A stretch of 64,000 nucleotides of DNA, from contig NZ_QUOV01000001.1 of the NCBI RefSeq assembly GCF_003390395.1, positions 3,596,001 to 3,660,000 of the forward strand. The letters run 5' to 3'. The DNA comes from Thalassotalea euphylliae. GTDB lineage: Bacteria; Pseudomonadota; Gammaproteobacteria; Enterobacterales; Alteromonadaceae. Of the stretch, positions 41,265-49,952 are shown piece after piece. Position numbers and translations under genes: made by a program. The notes below the pieces were generated by a model, which was not told where the DNA came from, made no database searches, and saw nothing but the letters and a program-made list of their open reading frames with translations. Numbering within the stretch: position 1 is the stretch's first letter; each line of letters opens with the position of its first letter.

Positions 41265-42977
41265 TTAACCCGCTACGTCTACGGTTTCGACTAACCTTAG
41301 CACTTCTTCAACACTGGTTATACCTTCAACGGCATAATCAAAAGCGGCTTTAGCAAGCGGTTTAAATGTTGGGTGGCGTTTCGCTTGTTCGGTAAATGCT
41401 TCGGTGTCTTCTCGTTTTAACGCAGCCATCATTGGCTCGTTCATTTCTAGTAACTCAAATACACCGATACGGCCACGATAGCCCGTATACTGGCATGATT
41501 GGCAGCCTCTGCCATGTTTAAAAGATATGCTGTTACAATCTAATCCAGTTAAGTTATTTAGCCACATTTTTTCTTGTGCATCTGGGCGATAGTCTTCAGT
41601 GCAGTTTTCACAAATTCTGCGCACTAAGCGCTGGGCAATGACAGCACGCAATGAACTACCCACTAAGAAACCTGCAGCGCCCATATCAATCAAACGCAGT
41701 GCACTGGTAATCGCATCATTGGTATGCAGTGTTGATAAAACCAAGTGACCTGTTAATGCGCCTCGAAGACCAATTTCTACAGTTTCACTATCACGCATCT
41801 CACCCACCATAATAATATCGGGATCTTGTCGTAATGCAGTGCGCAGTACACTAGAGAAAGTTAAATCAATTTTGCTACTTACCTGCACTTGGTTGATACG
41901 CGGTAAACGATATTCAACCGGGTCTTCTGCGGTAATAATTTTCTTTGACGATTGGTTTAATTCGCTTAGCGCGCCGTAAAGCGTAGTTGTTTTACCGCTA
42001 CCGGTTGGTCCGGTCACTAACACCATACCATGTGGACGACTTATTTGATGGCGTAAACGCTGCACCAATTCAGGTGGCATACCGGTTTCATCAAGCGATA
42101 AAATACCCGCTGACTGATCAAGTAAACGCATCACCACAGACTCACCATACTGCACTGGCATGGTCGACATCCGCACATCAACGTTGTGACCTTTCACTTG
42201 CAAATTAAAACGACCATCTTGCGGTAAACGCTTTTCAGAAATATCTAGCCCAGCCATCAGCTTTAACCGCAATACCAAAGCGGCAGCAATTTTGTTCTCA
42301 TTAAGAATGTTCTCTTGCAGCACGCCGTCAATACGCTGGCGAATGCGAAGTTGCTTCTCATCTGGCTCAATGTGAATATCAGAAGCGCGCATTTGCACAG
42401 CGTCTTCAAATACCGATTGCAATAACTTACCTACTGTTGCATCACCACCGTCATCGAAGGTAGATGACATATCAAAATCAGAGGTTTGTTCGTATTCTTG
42501 CTCTAGTTGGCTGGCAAACGATTCAATCTCAGCCGTACGACGATAAAGGCTATCAAACGATTCGAATAACTGCGACTCCATCACCACCGCAAGTTGAATG
42601 CGTTTTGGGGCAAGCATTTGCTCTAGCTGATCAAGCGCGTTTAAGTCGGCAGGGTCGCTCATACCAATCAGCACGCTGTCACCGCGATCTTCCATCACAA
42701 GTGCACGCAAACGGCGAGCATGAACTTCTGGCAATAGCTTAGCCACCTCGCCCGGTACGCGCAGTTGGCTAATGTCCATAAATGGCACATCCAGTTGCTG
42801 CGCTAAAAATTCCAGTAATTGACGTTCGCTGATATAACCTAACTCGATCAACACATCACCAAGTTTTCGACCAGAGGTTTTTTGGCTATTCAGCGCCTGC
42901 ATTAGCTGATCATTACTGATAATGCCTTCGTGAACCAATAAGTCACCCAGACGCATTTTTAACTTTGGTGCAGCCAT
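41265..42977 (-). CDS. mshE: MSHA pilus extension ATPase MshE with c-di-GMP-binding N-terminus
   Basis: GspE/PilB-type hexameric ATPase of 570 aa that drives pilus extension. The N-terminus carries two consecutive 24-residue MshEN motifs, beginning RLGDLLVHEG (about 9-32) and KLGDVLIELG (about 38-61), five residues apart. In Vibrio MshE this pair binds c-di-GMP. Walker A GPTGSGKTTT, the Asp box QDPDIIMVGEMRD, the His box LVLSTLHTNDA and a four-cysteine zinc site (CENC, CQSC) are all present. An AGGAGAG Shine-Dalgarno overlapping the mshN stop precedes the ATG. c-di-GMP control is inferred from the motif. Confidence 0.96.
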   Translation of the reverse strand: MAAPKLKMRLGDLLVHEGIISNDQLMQALNSQKTSGRKLGDVLIELGYISERQLLEFLAQQLDVPFMDISQLRVPGEVAKLLPEVHARRLRALVMEDRGDSVLIGMSDPADLNALDQLEQMLAPKRIQLAVVMESQLFESFDSLYRRTAEIESFASQLEQEYEQTSDFDMSSTFDDGGDATVGKLLQSVFEDAVQMRASDIHIEPDEKQLRIRQRIDGVLQENILNENKIAAALVLRLKLMAGLDISEKRLPQDGRFNLQVKGHNVDVRMSTMPVQYGESVVMRLLDQSAGILSLDETGMPPELVQRLRHQISRPHGMVLVTGPTGSGKTTTLYGALSELNQSSKKIITAEDPVEYRLPRINQVQVSSKIDLTFSSVLRTALRQDPDIIMVGEMRDSETVEIGLRGALTGHLVLSTLHTNDAITSALRLIDMGAAGFLVGSSLRAVIAQRLVRRICENCTEDYRPDAQEKMWLNNLTGLDCNSISFKHGRGCQSCQYTGYRGRIGVFELLEMNEPMMAALKREDTEAFTEQAKRHPTFKPLAKAAFDYAVEGITSVEEVLRLVETVDVAG

Positions 42978-42980
42978 CGT

Positions 42981-44312
42981 CTACTCTCCTAATTCTGTCA
43001 TTCGTTGCTGAGCAAACTGCTGGGTTTGCAAAGACAATCCACCAATCGCTAATGCCTGCTGGTATGCATTCAAAGCATCATTAAATTGGCTGCTTTGGTC
43101 AAATGCAATTGCTAGCCCCAAGTACCATTTAGCTTGGTTTGGTTGCAGTAGCACCAACCGCTGATATGCACTAACGGCGGCTGGTAATTGCTGATATTGC
43201 TGCGCTACCGTTGCTAACATCGATTGATATTCAACCTGCGGCACGTTAGCTAATATCACTAAGGTTTCAAATGCTTGTGCCAATTGTGGTGATGTTTGAG
43301 ATGATAACTGGCTAGCACTTTGAGATTGGTTTTGCTGGTAGTTTTTCAGCAGGATTTTAGCTTTCATTAACCGAAAATCTGGTTCGTTGGGCGATAAGCT
43401 AATTCCTTGATTCAGTAGGTTCATCGCGGCTTGATTCGCCCCTCTTGCAAACCAAATCGCTGCTAGTTGCTTTCTCGCATTTTTGTTTTCAGGAGCAAGC
43501 AGTAAGGCGTCTTGCAACAATTGCTCAGCTTTTTGCCCTTCTTTTTCAGCCATAGCGCGCTCTGCTTGATTCACTTTTTGAGCTGCAAGCTGGGTAGAAG
43601 TTAACTGTTTTCGAGCAATCGTCAATGAAGGCTTAGTGGTTAAGGGCATAGTGTTTAGTGGCGCTGGTTGAGGTTCTTGCTTAACAGGTTCCCGCTCAAT
43701 AGATGCCTGTGTTGGTTGCGACAACAAAGGAGATTGCACTTTTGGCTGATTTAATTCAGCGCCTTTCGCTACTTCTTCTATGGCTTGTGTATTCGAGCGA
43801 TGCTTTTGTACAACTGCTAATTGGTTTTCTTGCGGTTCCAGCGGCTGAGTCACAGACTCCGCGCTAGCTATTGTTTGCTTCGCTTTAACATCAGCTTGAA
43901 TGTCTGTTTGCTCGCTATCTTTTTTAGAGTCTTTTTTAGTGCCATTTAAATTGGGCACTTGCTCAACATCAGCCATAGGTAAAGCCGCTGATTGGCTATT
44001 AGTGCTGCTTTTAGCATTACCATCAACTTGCGCTCGAGCATCTAACAGTGGCTTAGTATCTACTTGGGTTATAACACCTTGCTGAGCGACATGTGCTCTA
44101 GCTTGAGGCTGTGTTTGCTGCTTTAACGACTGATTCTCATAGTAAAGCCACAATGCCGCGGTAATAATTGCAGTGATAAACACAGATAACACAATAGGAA
44201 GCACAAGGGATTTTTGCGGCGCACTCACAACGACAGATGAAGTTACGGTTTCAACTCCTGCAGGTGTATTTCGCTTCTCTAGGTCTTGGAGCATTTGGTT
44301 AATGACGCTCAC
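42981..44312 (-). CDS. mshN: MSHA biogenesis protein MshN (TPR protein)
   Basis: Inner-membrane protein with a short cytoplasmic start, one membrane helix (about 37-57), a Gln/Ser/Lys-rich periplasmic linker of low complexity (about 60-240) and TPR repeats (about 250-440). I start it at the GTG at 44312 (443 aa, reading SVINQMLQDLEKRN after the initiator), because GGAG lies seven bases upstream and this is the family's usual start. It overlaps the mshM stop in a GTGA arrangement. The role is assembly of the pilus complex, probably by protein contacts. Confidence 0.9.
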   Translation of the reverse strand: MSVINQMLQDLEKRNTPAGVETVTSSVVVSAPQKSLVLPIVLSVFITAIITAALWLYYENQSLKQQTQPQARAHVAQQGVITQVDTKPLLDARAQVDGNAKSSTNSQSAALPMADVEQVPNLNGTKKDSKKDSEQTDIQADVKAKQTIASAESVTQPLEPQENQLAVVQKHRSNTQAIEEVAKGAELNQPKVQSPLLSQPTQASIEREPVKQEPQPAPLNTMPLTTKPSLTIARKQLTSTQLAAQKVNQAERAMAEKEGQKAEQLLQDALLLAPENKNARKQLAAIWFARGANQAAMNLLNQGISLSPNEPDFRLMKAKILLKNYQQNQSQSASQLSSQTSPQLAQAFETLVILANVPQVEYQSMLATVAQQYQQLPAAVSAYQRLVLLQPNQAKWYLGLAIAFDQSSQFNDALNAYQQALAIGGLSLQTQQFAQQRMTELGE

Positions 44313-45247
44313 ATGAATTCTCCAACAGGTAAAAATGGCCAAGTGGCACCAAACAACACAAGCAGAATGATCAGGAGAGCAATCGCGAGATTACCAACCG
44401 TTAGTTTCGACCAAAAGCCCCTTATACTGCCGACAGGGGCAGTATCTTCAGTATCTTTAGCCGCTAACGCTAAGTGCTTTTGGGTCAACTCATATTGCCC
44501 TTCACCATAGCCTAGCATCAACATTTTGTGGCAAAGAACATTGACCAAACGAGGAATACCCTTGCTCGTCTTAGTTAATTTTTGGCAAAGCTTGCTTGAA
44601 AATAATGCTGCACCTTTGTAGCCAGCAATGTTCAGGCGATGGCTAATATAATGCTCAACCTCTTCAGCCGTCATCGGCCTTAGCTGGTAAGAAAAAGTGA
44701 TGCGCTGTCGCAACTGCCTAAAATGTTGCTCGGCTAAACGTGCATCCAGCTCTGGTTGCGCAAACATTACGACTTGCAGTAACTTTCGGCTTTCTGTTTC
44801 TAGATTAGTAAACAAACGCAACGCTTCCAGACTTTCTTCTGGCAACGCTTGGGCTTCATCAACAATTAGCACCACAGAGTGGCCTTTGCTATGCAATTCC
44901 AGCAGCCGAGTTTGAATACGCTGTGTTAGCAGCTGTACTGACATACGTTGTGCTTGTTTAACACCCAATTCAACCGCTACCGCTCGGCGCAATTCATCTG
45001 GGCTCAAATAGGGGTTTGGAATATAGGCAGTAACAAAATGATCAGGAATATCGTTGAGCAATTTACGACACAGTAAGGTTTTTCCAGTGCCTACCTCACC
45101 AATGACCTTCAGGAAGCCTTCGCCAGTTTTTAGCGCAGTAAGCAATACCGCAAGCGCCTCGTTATGCGGCGCTAGCCCAAGATAAAAGTTGGTATTAGGG
45201 GTTAGCGTAAAAGGTAACTCTCTTAACCCATAATGATAAAGGTACAT
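44309..45247 (-). CDS. mshM: MSHA biogenesis AAA ATPase MshM (ExeA-like)
   Basis: ExeA/GspA-like AAA ATPase of 312 aa starting MYLYHYGLRELPFTLTPNT. Walker A is GEVGTGKTLLCRK and Walker B is VVLIVDEAQALP; the sensor region GIPRLVNVLCHKML follows. One C-terminal membrane helix (about 288-305) ends the protein. By analogy with ExeA it may help place the secretin in the wall. It has its own ATG 52 bases after mshL, across a perfect hairpin. Confidence 0.93.
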   Translation of the reverse strand: MYLYHYGLRELPFTLTPNTNFYLGLAPHNEALAVLLTALKTGEGFLKVIGEVGTGKTLLCRKLLNDIPDHFVTAYIPNPYLSPDELRRAVAVELGVKQAQRMSVQLLTQRIQTRLLELHSKGHSVVLIVDEAQALPEESLEALRLFTNLETESRKLLQVVMFAQPELDARLAEQHFRQLRQRITFSYQLRPMTAEEVEHYISHRLNIAGYKGAALFSSKLCQKLTKTSKGIPRLVNVLCHKMLMLGYGEGQYELTQKHLALAAKDTEDTAPVGSIRGFWSKLTVGNLAIALLIILLVLFGATWPFLPVGEFM

Positions 45248-45271
45248 TGCTCGCCAATTTACTATTTAGGT

Positions 45272-45299
45272 TAATGTTGGCAGCACACTGCCAACATTA
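45272..45299 (-). repeat. Perfect 12-bp hairpin abutting the mshL stop codon
   Basis: TAATGTTGGCAG (45272-45283) and CTGCCAACATTA (45288-45299) pair perfectly around a 4-base loop. It starts on the base next to the mshL stop and lies between mshL and mshM. No T-tract follows on the minus strand, so it is better read as an mRNA-stabilising or processing hairpin than as a terminator. Partial termination is possible. Confidence 0.75.
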
Positions 45300-46958
45300 T
45301 TATTCGCTTTCAGGGAACCACTGCTTCAATAAGGCGCGTGCTTCTTGCAGCTGATCTTGCCAAGTATCTTGGCCAATCACTACAGGCTTGAGCATGATCA
45401 CTAGCTCTTTCTTTTGAGTTGATTGCGATTTGCTCTTAAACAGCTCGCCCATCAGTGGAATATCGCCTAGTAATGGAGTTTTCGACTCTAAATCGACTTT
45501 TCGGGTTTCTATCAAGCCGCCAATGACAACGATTTCACCCGATTTAGCTCTGATAATTGTATCTGACTCACGAACACTGCTTTGTGCCAGCGGCAGTACA
45601 ACATCTTCTTGGTTGATGGTCACTGTTTTTAACTGCTCTTGCGTCAAGGTCACCGACGGGTGAACATGCAAAATCACTTCGCCATTGGCATCAATTTGTG
45701 GGGTGACATCTAAAGCAATACCTGAGAAGAACGGTGTTAGGTCAATTTCTGGCGTAACCGTTGTTGATGTTCCCGTTGTCGTTGTGCTTGAGACATCGGT
45801 AACAAAATACTCATCTTCACCAACTTTAATCACCGCTTTTTGATTATTAGTCGCAGTAATTCTTGGGCTTGATAACACCTGCACATTACCTTGCGTTTGT
45901 AGAAGCTCAATAACCCCTGAAAAATCAGCATTTAAAAAGCTAATTGAAGTCGTGCCACCCAACGCTGACGAAATGGTATTACCAGCAATATTGCCTGTCG
46001 TTGAGAAGTTTAGATCTGTGCTTTCAACATGACTTAAGACATTGTCCCAGCGAATACCTTGTTGATAATCATCATTTAACGTCACTTCCATGATTTTCGC
46101 TTCAATGATGACTTGGCGACGCAAGTGTTTTTGCGTATCGTCGATAAACTTCTTAACTGATTTAATTTCGCCAGGAAACGCTCGCACAGTGACCAAACCT
46201 GCCTGCGGAGAAACAATAACAGAACGGCCATCTTCTGCGCCGACAAGTGATTCCAATGTATCTTTTAATTCTGTCCAAAAATCAGATTCGTTCTCAGTGT
46301 ATAGGTTGATACCACTGCTGCCGTTTTGGTTGTTATTGCTTGAGCGGTTATTACTGTTATTGTTGCTACCGCTATTGTTGAAGCTACTGTTACTGTTGTT
46401 GCCACTGTCTGGATCGTTTTCAGAAACGCCACCAGAGTTAATACTGGTGCTAGACGTACCATAGCGTTTAACAAACAGGTAATTTAATGGGATCGTTTCA
46501 GTGCGCATACCCGCTGGGTACACCTGAATTACTTTGCCAAAACGCTTAATGTCGAAGCCATAAAGGTCTTGCAATACAATTAAGGCTTCATCAATAGTGA
46601 CATCTTTAAGGTTCAACGTGATATTGCCAACGACTTCAGGATGCACCGCTGCGCTATAGTTTGAGTCTTCCACTAAAGCGGCAAAAAAGGCTTTAGCATC
46701 AACATCAACGGCAGCAATATCTAAACGTTTTTCGGCTAACAATGACGCTTTGGCATTGTTCATGGTTTGCTGCATTAATTCTTGCTGAACTGCATTTGGC
46801 AATTGAGTCAATGGCTTGCGTTTATCCGCAGCAGATTTATCAGCCATCGCTTTGTCGAGCTCTTGCTCAATAAATGTCGGTTTATCTGGTACCGAAGTAC
46901 AGCCAGCTAAGGCAATTAATGAGCTTGTTACAAACAGATAAATGGGAGACTTTTTCAT
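45300..46958 (-). CDS. mshL: MSHA pilus secretin MshL
   Basis: Outer-membrane secretin (552 aa) forming the channel for the pilus. It has a lipoprotein signal with lipobox LAGC (Cys at about 20), N-domains including the STN-like segment (about 85-160), and the secretin core (about 290-540) with the family blocks QVIIEAKIMEV, VLSSPRITATNNQKAVIKVG and IIRAKSGEIVVIGGLIE. A striking Asn/Ser-rich spacer occupies about 180-215; it is encoded by repetitive AT-rich triplets. The gene begins 11 bases after mshK. Confidence 0.95.
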   Translation of the reverse strand: MKKSPIYLFVTSSLIALAGCTSVPDKPTFIEQELDKAMADKSAADKRKPLTQLPNAVQQELMQQTMNNAKASLLAEKRLDIAAVDVDAKAFFAALVEDSNYSAAVHPEVVGNITLNLKDVTIDEALIVLQDLYGFDIKRFGKVIQVYPAGMRTETIPLNYLFVKRYGTSSTSINSGGVSENDPDSGNNSNSSFNNSGSNNNSNNRSSNNNQNGSSGINLYTENESDFWTELKDTLESLVGAEDGRSVIVSPQAGLVTVRAFPGEIKSVKKFIDDTQKHLRRQVIIEAKIMEVTLNDDYQQGIRWDNVLSHVESTDLNFSTTGNIAGNTISSALGGTTSISFLNADFSGVIELLQTQGNVQVLSSPRITATNNQKAVIKVGEDEYFVTDVSSTTTTGTSTTVTPEIDLTPFFSGIALDVTPQIDANGEVILHVHPSVTLTQEQLKTVTINQEDVVLPLAQSSVRESDTIIRAKSGEIVVIGGLIETRKVDLESKTPLLGDIPLMGELFKSKSQSTQKKELVIMLKPVVIGQDTWQDQLQEARALLKQWFPESE

Positions 46959-46969
46959 AATAACTTCTT

Positions 46970-47359
46970 TTATTTGTATGTCACGACAGAACGAGAAAAC
47001 AACACTAACTCTTTGCTTTTATCTTCCGATTGAAGAACAACCTGTCGCTCACTAATATCGATAACCTGATAACCGTCAACTTGCTCGCCTAGGCTAACAA
47101 GTTGACCACTAATAATTGCTTTATGCTGCACTGCACTCCCACCTTGAGGCGAAGTACCTGCTGATGGCGAAATAATTGATTGCAAGACTAATTCGCCAGG
47201 CTTACGCGTCGCTGAGTCGACATTCGCTGATGCTAAACCTGCTACTAAAGGCCGAGTTGGATCGCTCGAAGCGTTAGCCACGGCGCAACTCGACGCAATG
47301 ACTAGAGCAAGGCTGAGTTGGCTAAATACCTGCTTTTTACTCACTACTTTAAACACCAA
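46970..47359 (-). CDS. mshK: MSHA biogenesis protein MshK (PilP-like)
   Basis: Small periplasmic protein with a signal peptide ending ANA and the DPTRPL segment typical of MshK, which resembles the PilP/GspC function of linking the inner-membrane complex to the secretin. The start is uncertain: in-frame TTG (47359), GTG (47356) and GTG (47344) are possible, none with a strong Shine-Dalgarno. The last would give MSKKQ followed directly by the signal helix. The beginning overlaps the mshJ end. Confidence 0.82.
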   Translation of the reverse strand: MVFKVVSKKQVFSQLSLALVIASSCAVANASSDPTRPLVAGLASANVDSATRKPGELVLQSIISPSAGTSPQGGSAVQHKAIISGQLVSLGEQVDGYQVIDISERQVVLQSEDKSKELVLFSRSVVTYK

Positions 47360-48095
47360 TAAATTCCCTTGCCGTACTCAAACTGTATAACGTTACCGAC
47401 AGCTCATTGTTTGGGTATTCAGTCACTTTTAAATCAAACTCTTGCCAGAAAAACTTCCATTGCAATTGCTCAAGCTCGGCTAAATATGCCTGAAGCGCAC
47501 TGTAACGTCCGGTTAATGTCAGCTTTATGCCGTGTCGATACAAGGCGACAGTGTCATCACTATTTCCAGCGGTTTGTTCAGCGCTACCTTCCGGCCCATT
47601 ACCATCATTACCAGTAGCGTTTTCACCTGCTTGATTTAGCTCGTTTGCTTCGTCTTGAGCTTGATTGGCAATAAATAATTCACTTGGCGCAATCACTTCA
47701 AAAGAAGACAGTGACACACCAGGCTGCAACGACAATAACTCAACCAAAGCAATTCGCATTTGCACTGGGTTAATCAACTCGGACGTTAGCGTTAATAACT
47801 CTTCATCAATATTACTAAGTAAGGCTTTTTGCTGTTCAATTTCTTTGCTAACCGCCTCATTTGGGTCGGTAATCAGTGCTTCTTGATAAATATTGATCGA
47901 TGCTTGTGCAGCATTAATTGAAATTTTTAGGTCTTTAATTCTCGCACTTTCTTGCTGTACTTTTTTGATATTAGGCTCTATTGCAAAGGTAAAGCCCAAG
48001 TACAAAATCAGAAATAAACCACCAAATAAGATAATGTTTTTTTCACGCTTAGTGAGCAGTAAAAACTTCTCTTGGTATTGAAGCCATTGTTCCAT
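47349..48095 (-). CDS. mshJ: MSHA biogenesis protein MshJ (PilO-like)
   Basis: Bitopic inner-membrane protein of 248 aa with a short cytoplasmic start (EKFLLLTKREKN), one membrane helix (about 21-38), a coiled coil and a ferredoxin-like periplasmic domain, matching the PilO/GspM role in the alignment complex. An acidic Gly/Asn-rich insertion lies at about 150-172. Its ATG overlaps the previous gene's stop by one base. Confidence 0.88.
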   Translation of the reverse strand: MEQWLQYQEKFLLLTKREKNIILFGGLFLILYLGFTFAIEPNIKKVQQESARIKDLKISINAAQASINIYQEALITDPNEAVSKEIEQQKALLSNIDEELLTLTSELINPVQMRIALVELLSLQPGVSLSSFEVIAPSELFIANQAQDEANELNQAGENATGNDGNGPEGSAEQTAGNSDDTVALYRHGIKLTLTGRYSALQAYLAELEQLQWKFFWQEFDLKVTEYPNNELSVTLYSLSTAREFIGV

Positions 48096-48700
48096 TATTC
48101 AGTCTCCTCAACCAAGTTGTCTGTTGAGCTCACCTGAAATGAAATAAGCTTGTCGTCAGATTCTATCAAACGCATTTGCTGAAATACCTGCCCAGACAAT
48201 ACTTGTGACTTTTCAAAATTGGCTAACCAACGCGGTACAGCACTCGCTTGACGCGCCATACCCGCAAAATAAAATTGACGCTCCTGAATATTAATATGAG
48301 TCAGGCTAATGTTAGGGTTATGTAATTGCGAAAGCTCAGCCATGGCAGACGCAAAACCCCCAATGTAAGAATACTCTGTATTGGTGAGGTGCCCATATAA
48401 ATAGCGTTTGTTTCTAGTAAGCGCTTTTAAGCTCGCCAGTTCAGCGGTTAGTTGGCTGTCAGCTTTAGCGGAGATTTGTTGCGCCTTCAACTGCTCTAAT
48501 TGATCATTAAGCTGCTGATTTTGCTCGTTTAGTATTGCCAACTCTTGCGCTGTTTTTGACTGTTGCCAATGGCTATAGCTAGCACCAGCAAACATCACAA
48601 TTAGCGCCAGTCCCCAAATAGTAATAACCGTTGGTAAACTTAACCAAGGTTTCTTCGGCACTAACTCCGCTTGCAGCAAGTTGATTGATGACTTAATCAT
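48095..48700 (-). CDS. mshI2: MSHA biogenesis PilN-like protein (MshI2)
   Basis: 201 aa with start MIKSSINLLQAELVP, the classical INLL motif of PilN that docks the cytoplasmic PilM-like protein. One membrane helix (about 22-41) and a coiled coil (about 45-75) follow. It overlaps mshI by 8 bases and mshJ by one. It is often annotated as MshI2 or PilN-like, and together with MshI (PilM-like) and MshJ (PilO-like) completes the alignment complex. Confidence 0.87.
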   Translation of the reverse strand: MIKSSINLLQAELVPKKPWLSLPTVITIWGLALIVMFAGASYSHWQQSKTAQELAILNEQNQQLNDQLEQLKAQQISAKADSQLTAELASLKALTRNKRYLYGHLTNTEYSYIGGFASAMAELSQLHNPNISLTHINIQERQFYFAGMARQASAVPRWLANFEKSQVLSGQVFQQMRLIESDDKLISFQVSSTDNLVEETE

Positions 48701-49619
48701 GAGTCACTTGCTCCTCGCTACTTGTTTGGCTCGATGCCAACTGGCTCGCGCCAATTGCCGCTGCATACATGGCTTTGTCTTGGTGCTGCTCAATAAAAAC
48801 AAATGCCTTAACCGGCGTATTAGTATTTTCCGCCAGCTTAGTGACGATATAATTCTGCGTTTTGATCGGCAGAATCACTTGAATTTCTTTAATTGGTGCT
48901 TGCTTTAATTGGCGTTCAAAGTAGTCAGAGGAGCGCTGAATTTCAAGGCTTAACGAATCTATCGCACCAAACGAAAGCTCTTCCATGGTTTTACTTGCCA
49001 GTTGGGCGTAACCTCGAAGGCGTCGATGGAAGAAGATACGCCCATGCTTGACGATTAAAATCACCACTTCTTCATTTGGCTGCTGACAAACAAGCAATAC
49101 GGCGTGCTCTTGAAATGGCACTAAGCTAGCAAACGCAAATTCTTCAGTGGAAATTGTCGTGAGCTCAACGATGCTACCCGACATTTTCTCAACAATTGCC
49201 TGTAACGCTGATTTAGTTGAAACCACAACGTTAATCTTTTCCGCACCACCTGATAGCGTTGGACCAGAGAAATAATCGAGGATCATTTCCTCTGGTGGGA
49301 TAGTCACTAGGTCTTTGATCTGCCACTTTAACGCGCTAAGAATCTCATCAGTAGGTACATTCGGTTTGTCTACTTGCACGATTTGATATTGCGCGGGCGC
49401 CAAGACTAAATGACCTTCGGCACTTAACTTGCCTTCGATAGCAAATTGTTCAAGTGCTGCCAATTGATCGCCATTGGTTACAGGAAACTGATGGTAATGG
49501 TAATCGCCTTGATCGGTGGCATAACAAACTGCCAAGGCATCATGTCGAAATGCCAAGCCAACTTGGTGTGCGACTTTTTTGCCGCGAAACAGCTTAGAGA
49601 ATTTAGAGGTTAACGACAT
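48693..49619 (-). CDS. mshI: MSHA biogenesis protein MshI (PilM-like)
   Basis: Cytoplasmic actin-like/PilM-like protein of 308 aa and first gene of the msh biogenesis transcript. The stretches VGLAFRHDALAVCY and LSALKWQIKDLVTIPPEEM match MshI/PilM relatives. Its end overlaps the PilN-like gene. The csrD/mshH gene, which usually sits immediately upstream, is separated here by a plus-strand enzyme gene. Confidence 0.9.
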   Translation of the reverse strand: MSLTSKFSKLFRGKKVAHQVGLAFRHDALAVCYATDQGDYHYHQFPVTNGDQLAALEQFAIEGKLSAEGHLVLAPAQYQIVQVDKPNVPTDEILSALKWQIKDLVTIPPEEMILDYFSGPTLSGGAEKINVVVSTKSALQAIVEKMSGSIVELTTISTEEFAFASLVPFQEHAVLLVCQQPNEEVVILIVKHGRIFFHRRLRGYAQLASKTMEELSFGAIDSLSLEIQRSSDYFERQLKQAPIKEIQVILPIKTQNYIVTKLAENTNTPVKAFVFIEQHQDKAMYAAAIGASQLASSQTSSEEQVTHD

Positions 49620-49952
49620 CCAATGGTTCTTATTTTTTATTCCAGTATGGTACAGCTATACAGCTTCATTATCCCTTATTCCCTTTGATGCGCAAGTTTT
49701 TTAGCAACAAAAACAAGCTTTAAGTCACGTTTCTCTAGGCAGTAAATGAATCGCTTAGCAGCACCTAATACGGAGTCTATTTCACGCATTTTAGATATTG
49801 AGAATAAGTTACCCCACTTTACTTTCGATATCGTCACTTGAGACAATAGCTATACTTATGTTTCAACTTAGCTAAATAATTGGCTCAACAAGCGTCTAAT
49901 TACTCGTCGTCTAGCCGCTCGTTTAGTCTGTTTAGCCCACCTATTATCACGA
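49620..49952. other. Divergent intergenic region between mshI and the PLP enzyme gene
   Basis: This gap must hold the promoter of the msh biogenesis genes and that of the plus-strand enzyme. A weak candidate for mshI on the minus strand is TTGCGC (49690-49695), a 16-base spacer and GATAAT (49668-49673). The plus-strand gene has no clear Shine-Dalgarno before its ATG. No ORF or strong repeat was seen. Confidence 0.45.

Noticed and set aside
46090..46464. Plus-strand ORF giving a poly-leucine protein opposite mshL
   Set aside because: The leucine run is the complement of the Asn/Ser triplet repeat in MshL, not a membrane protein.
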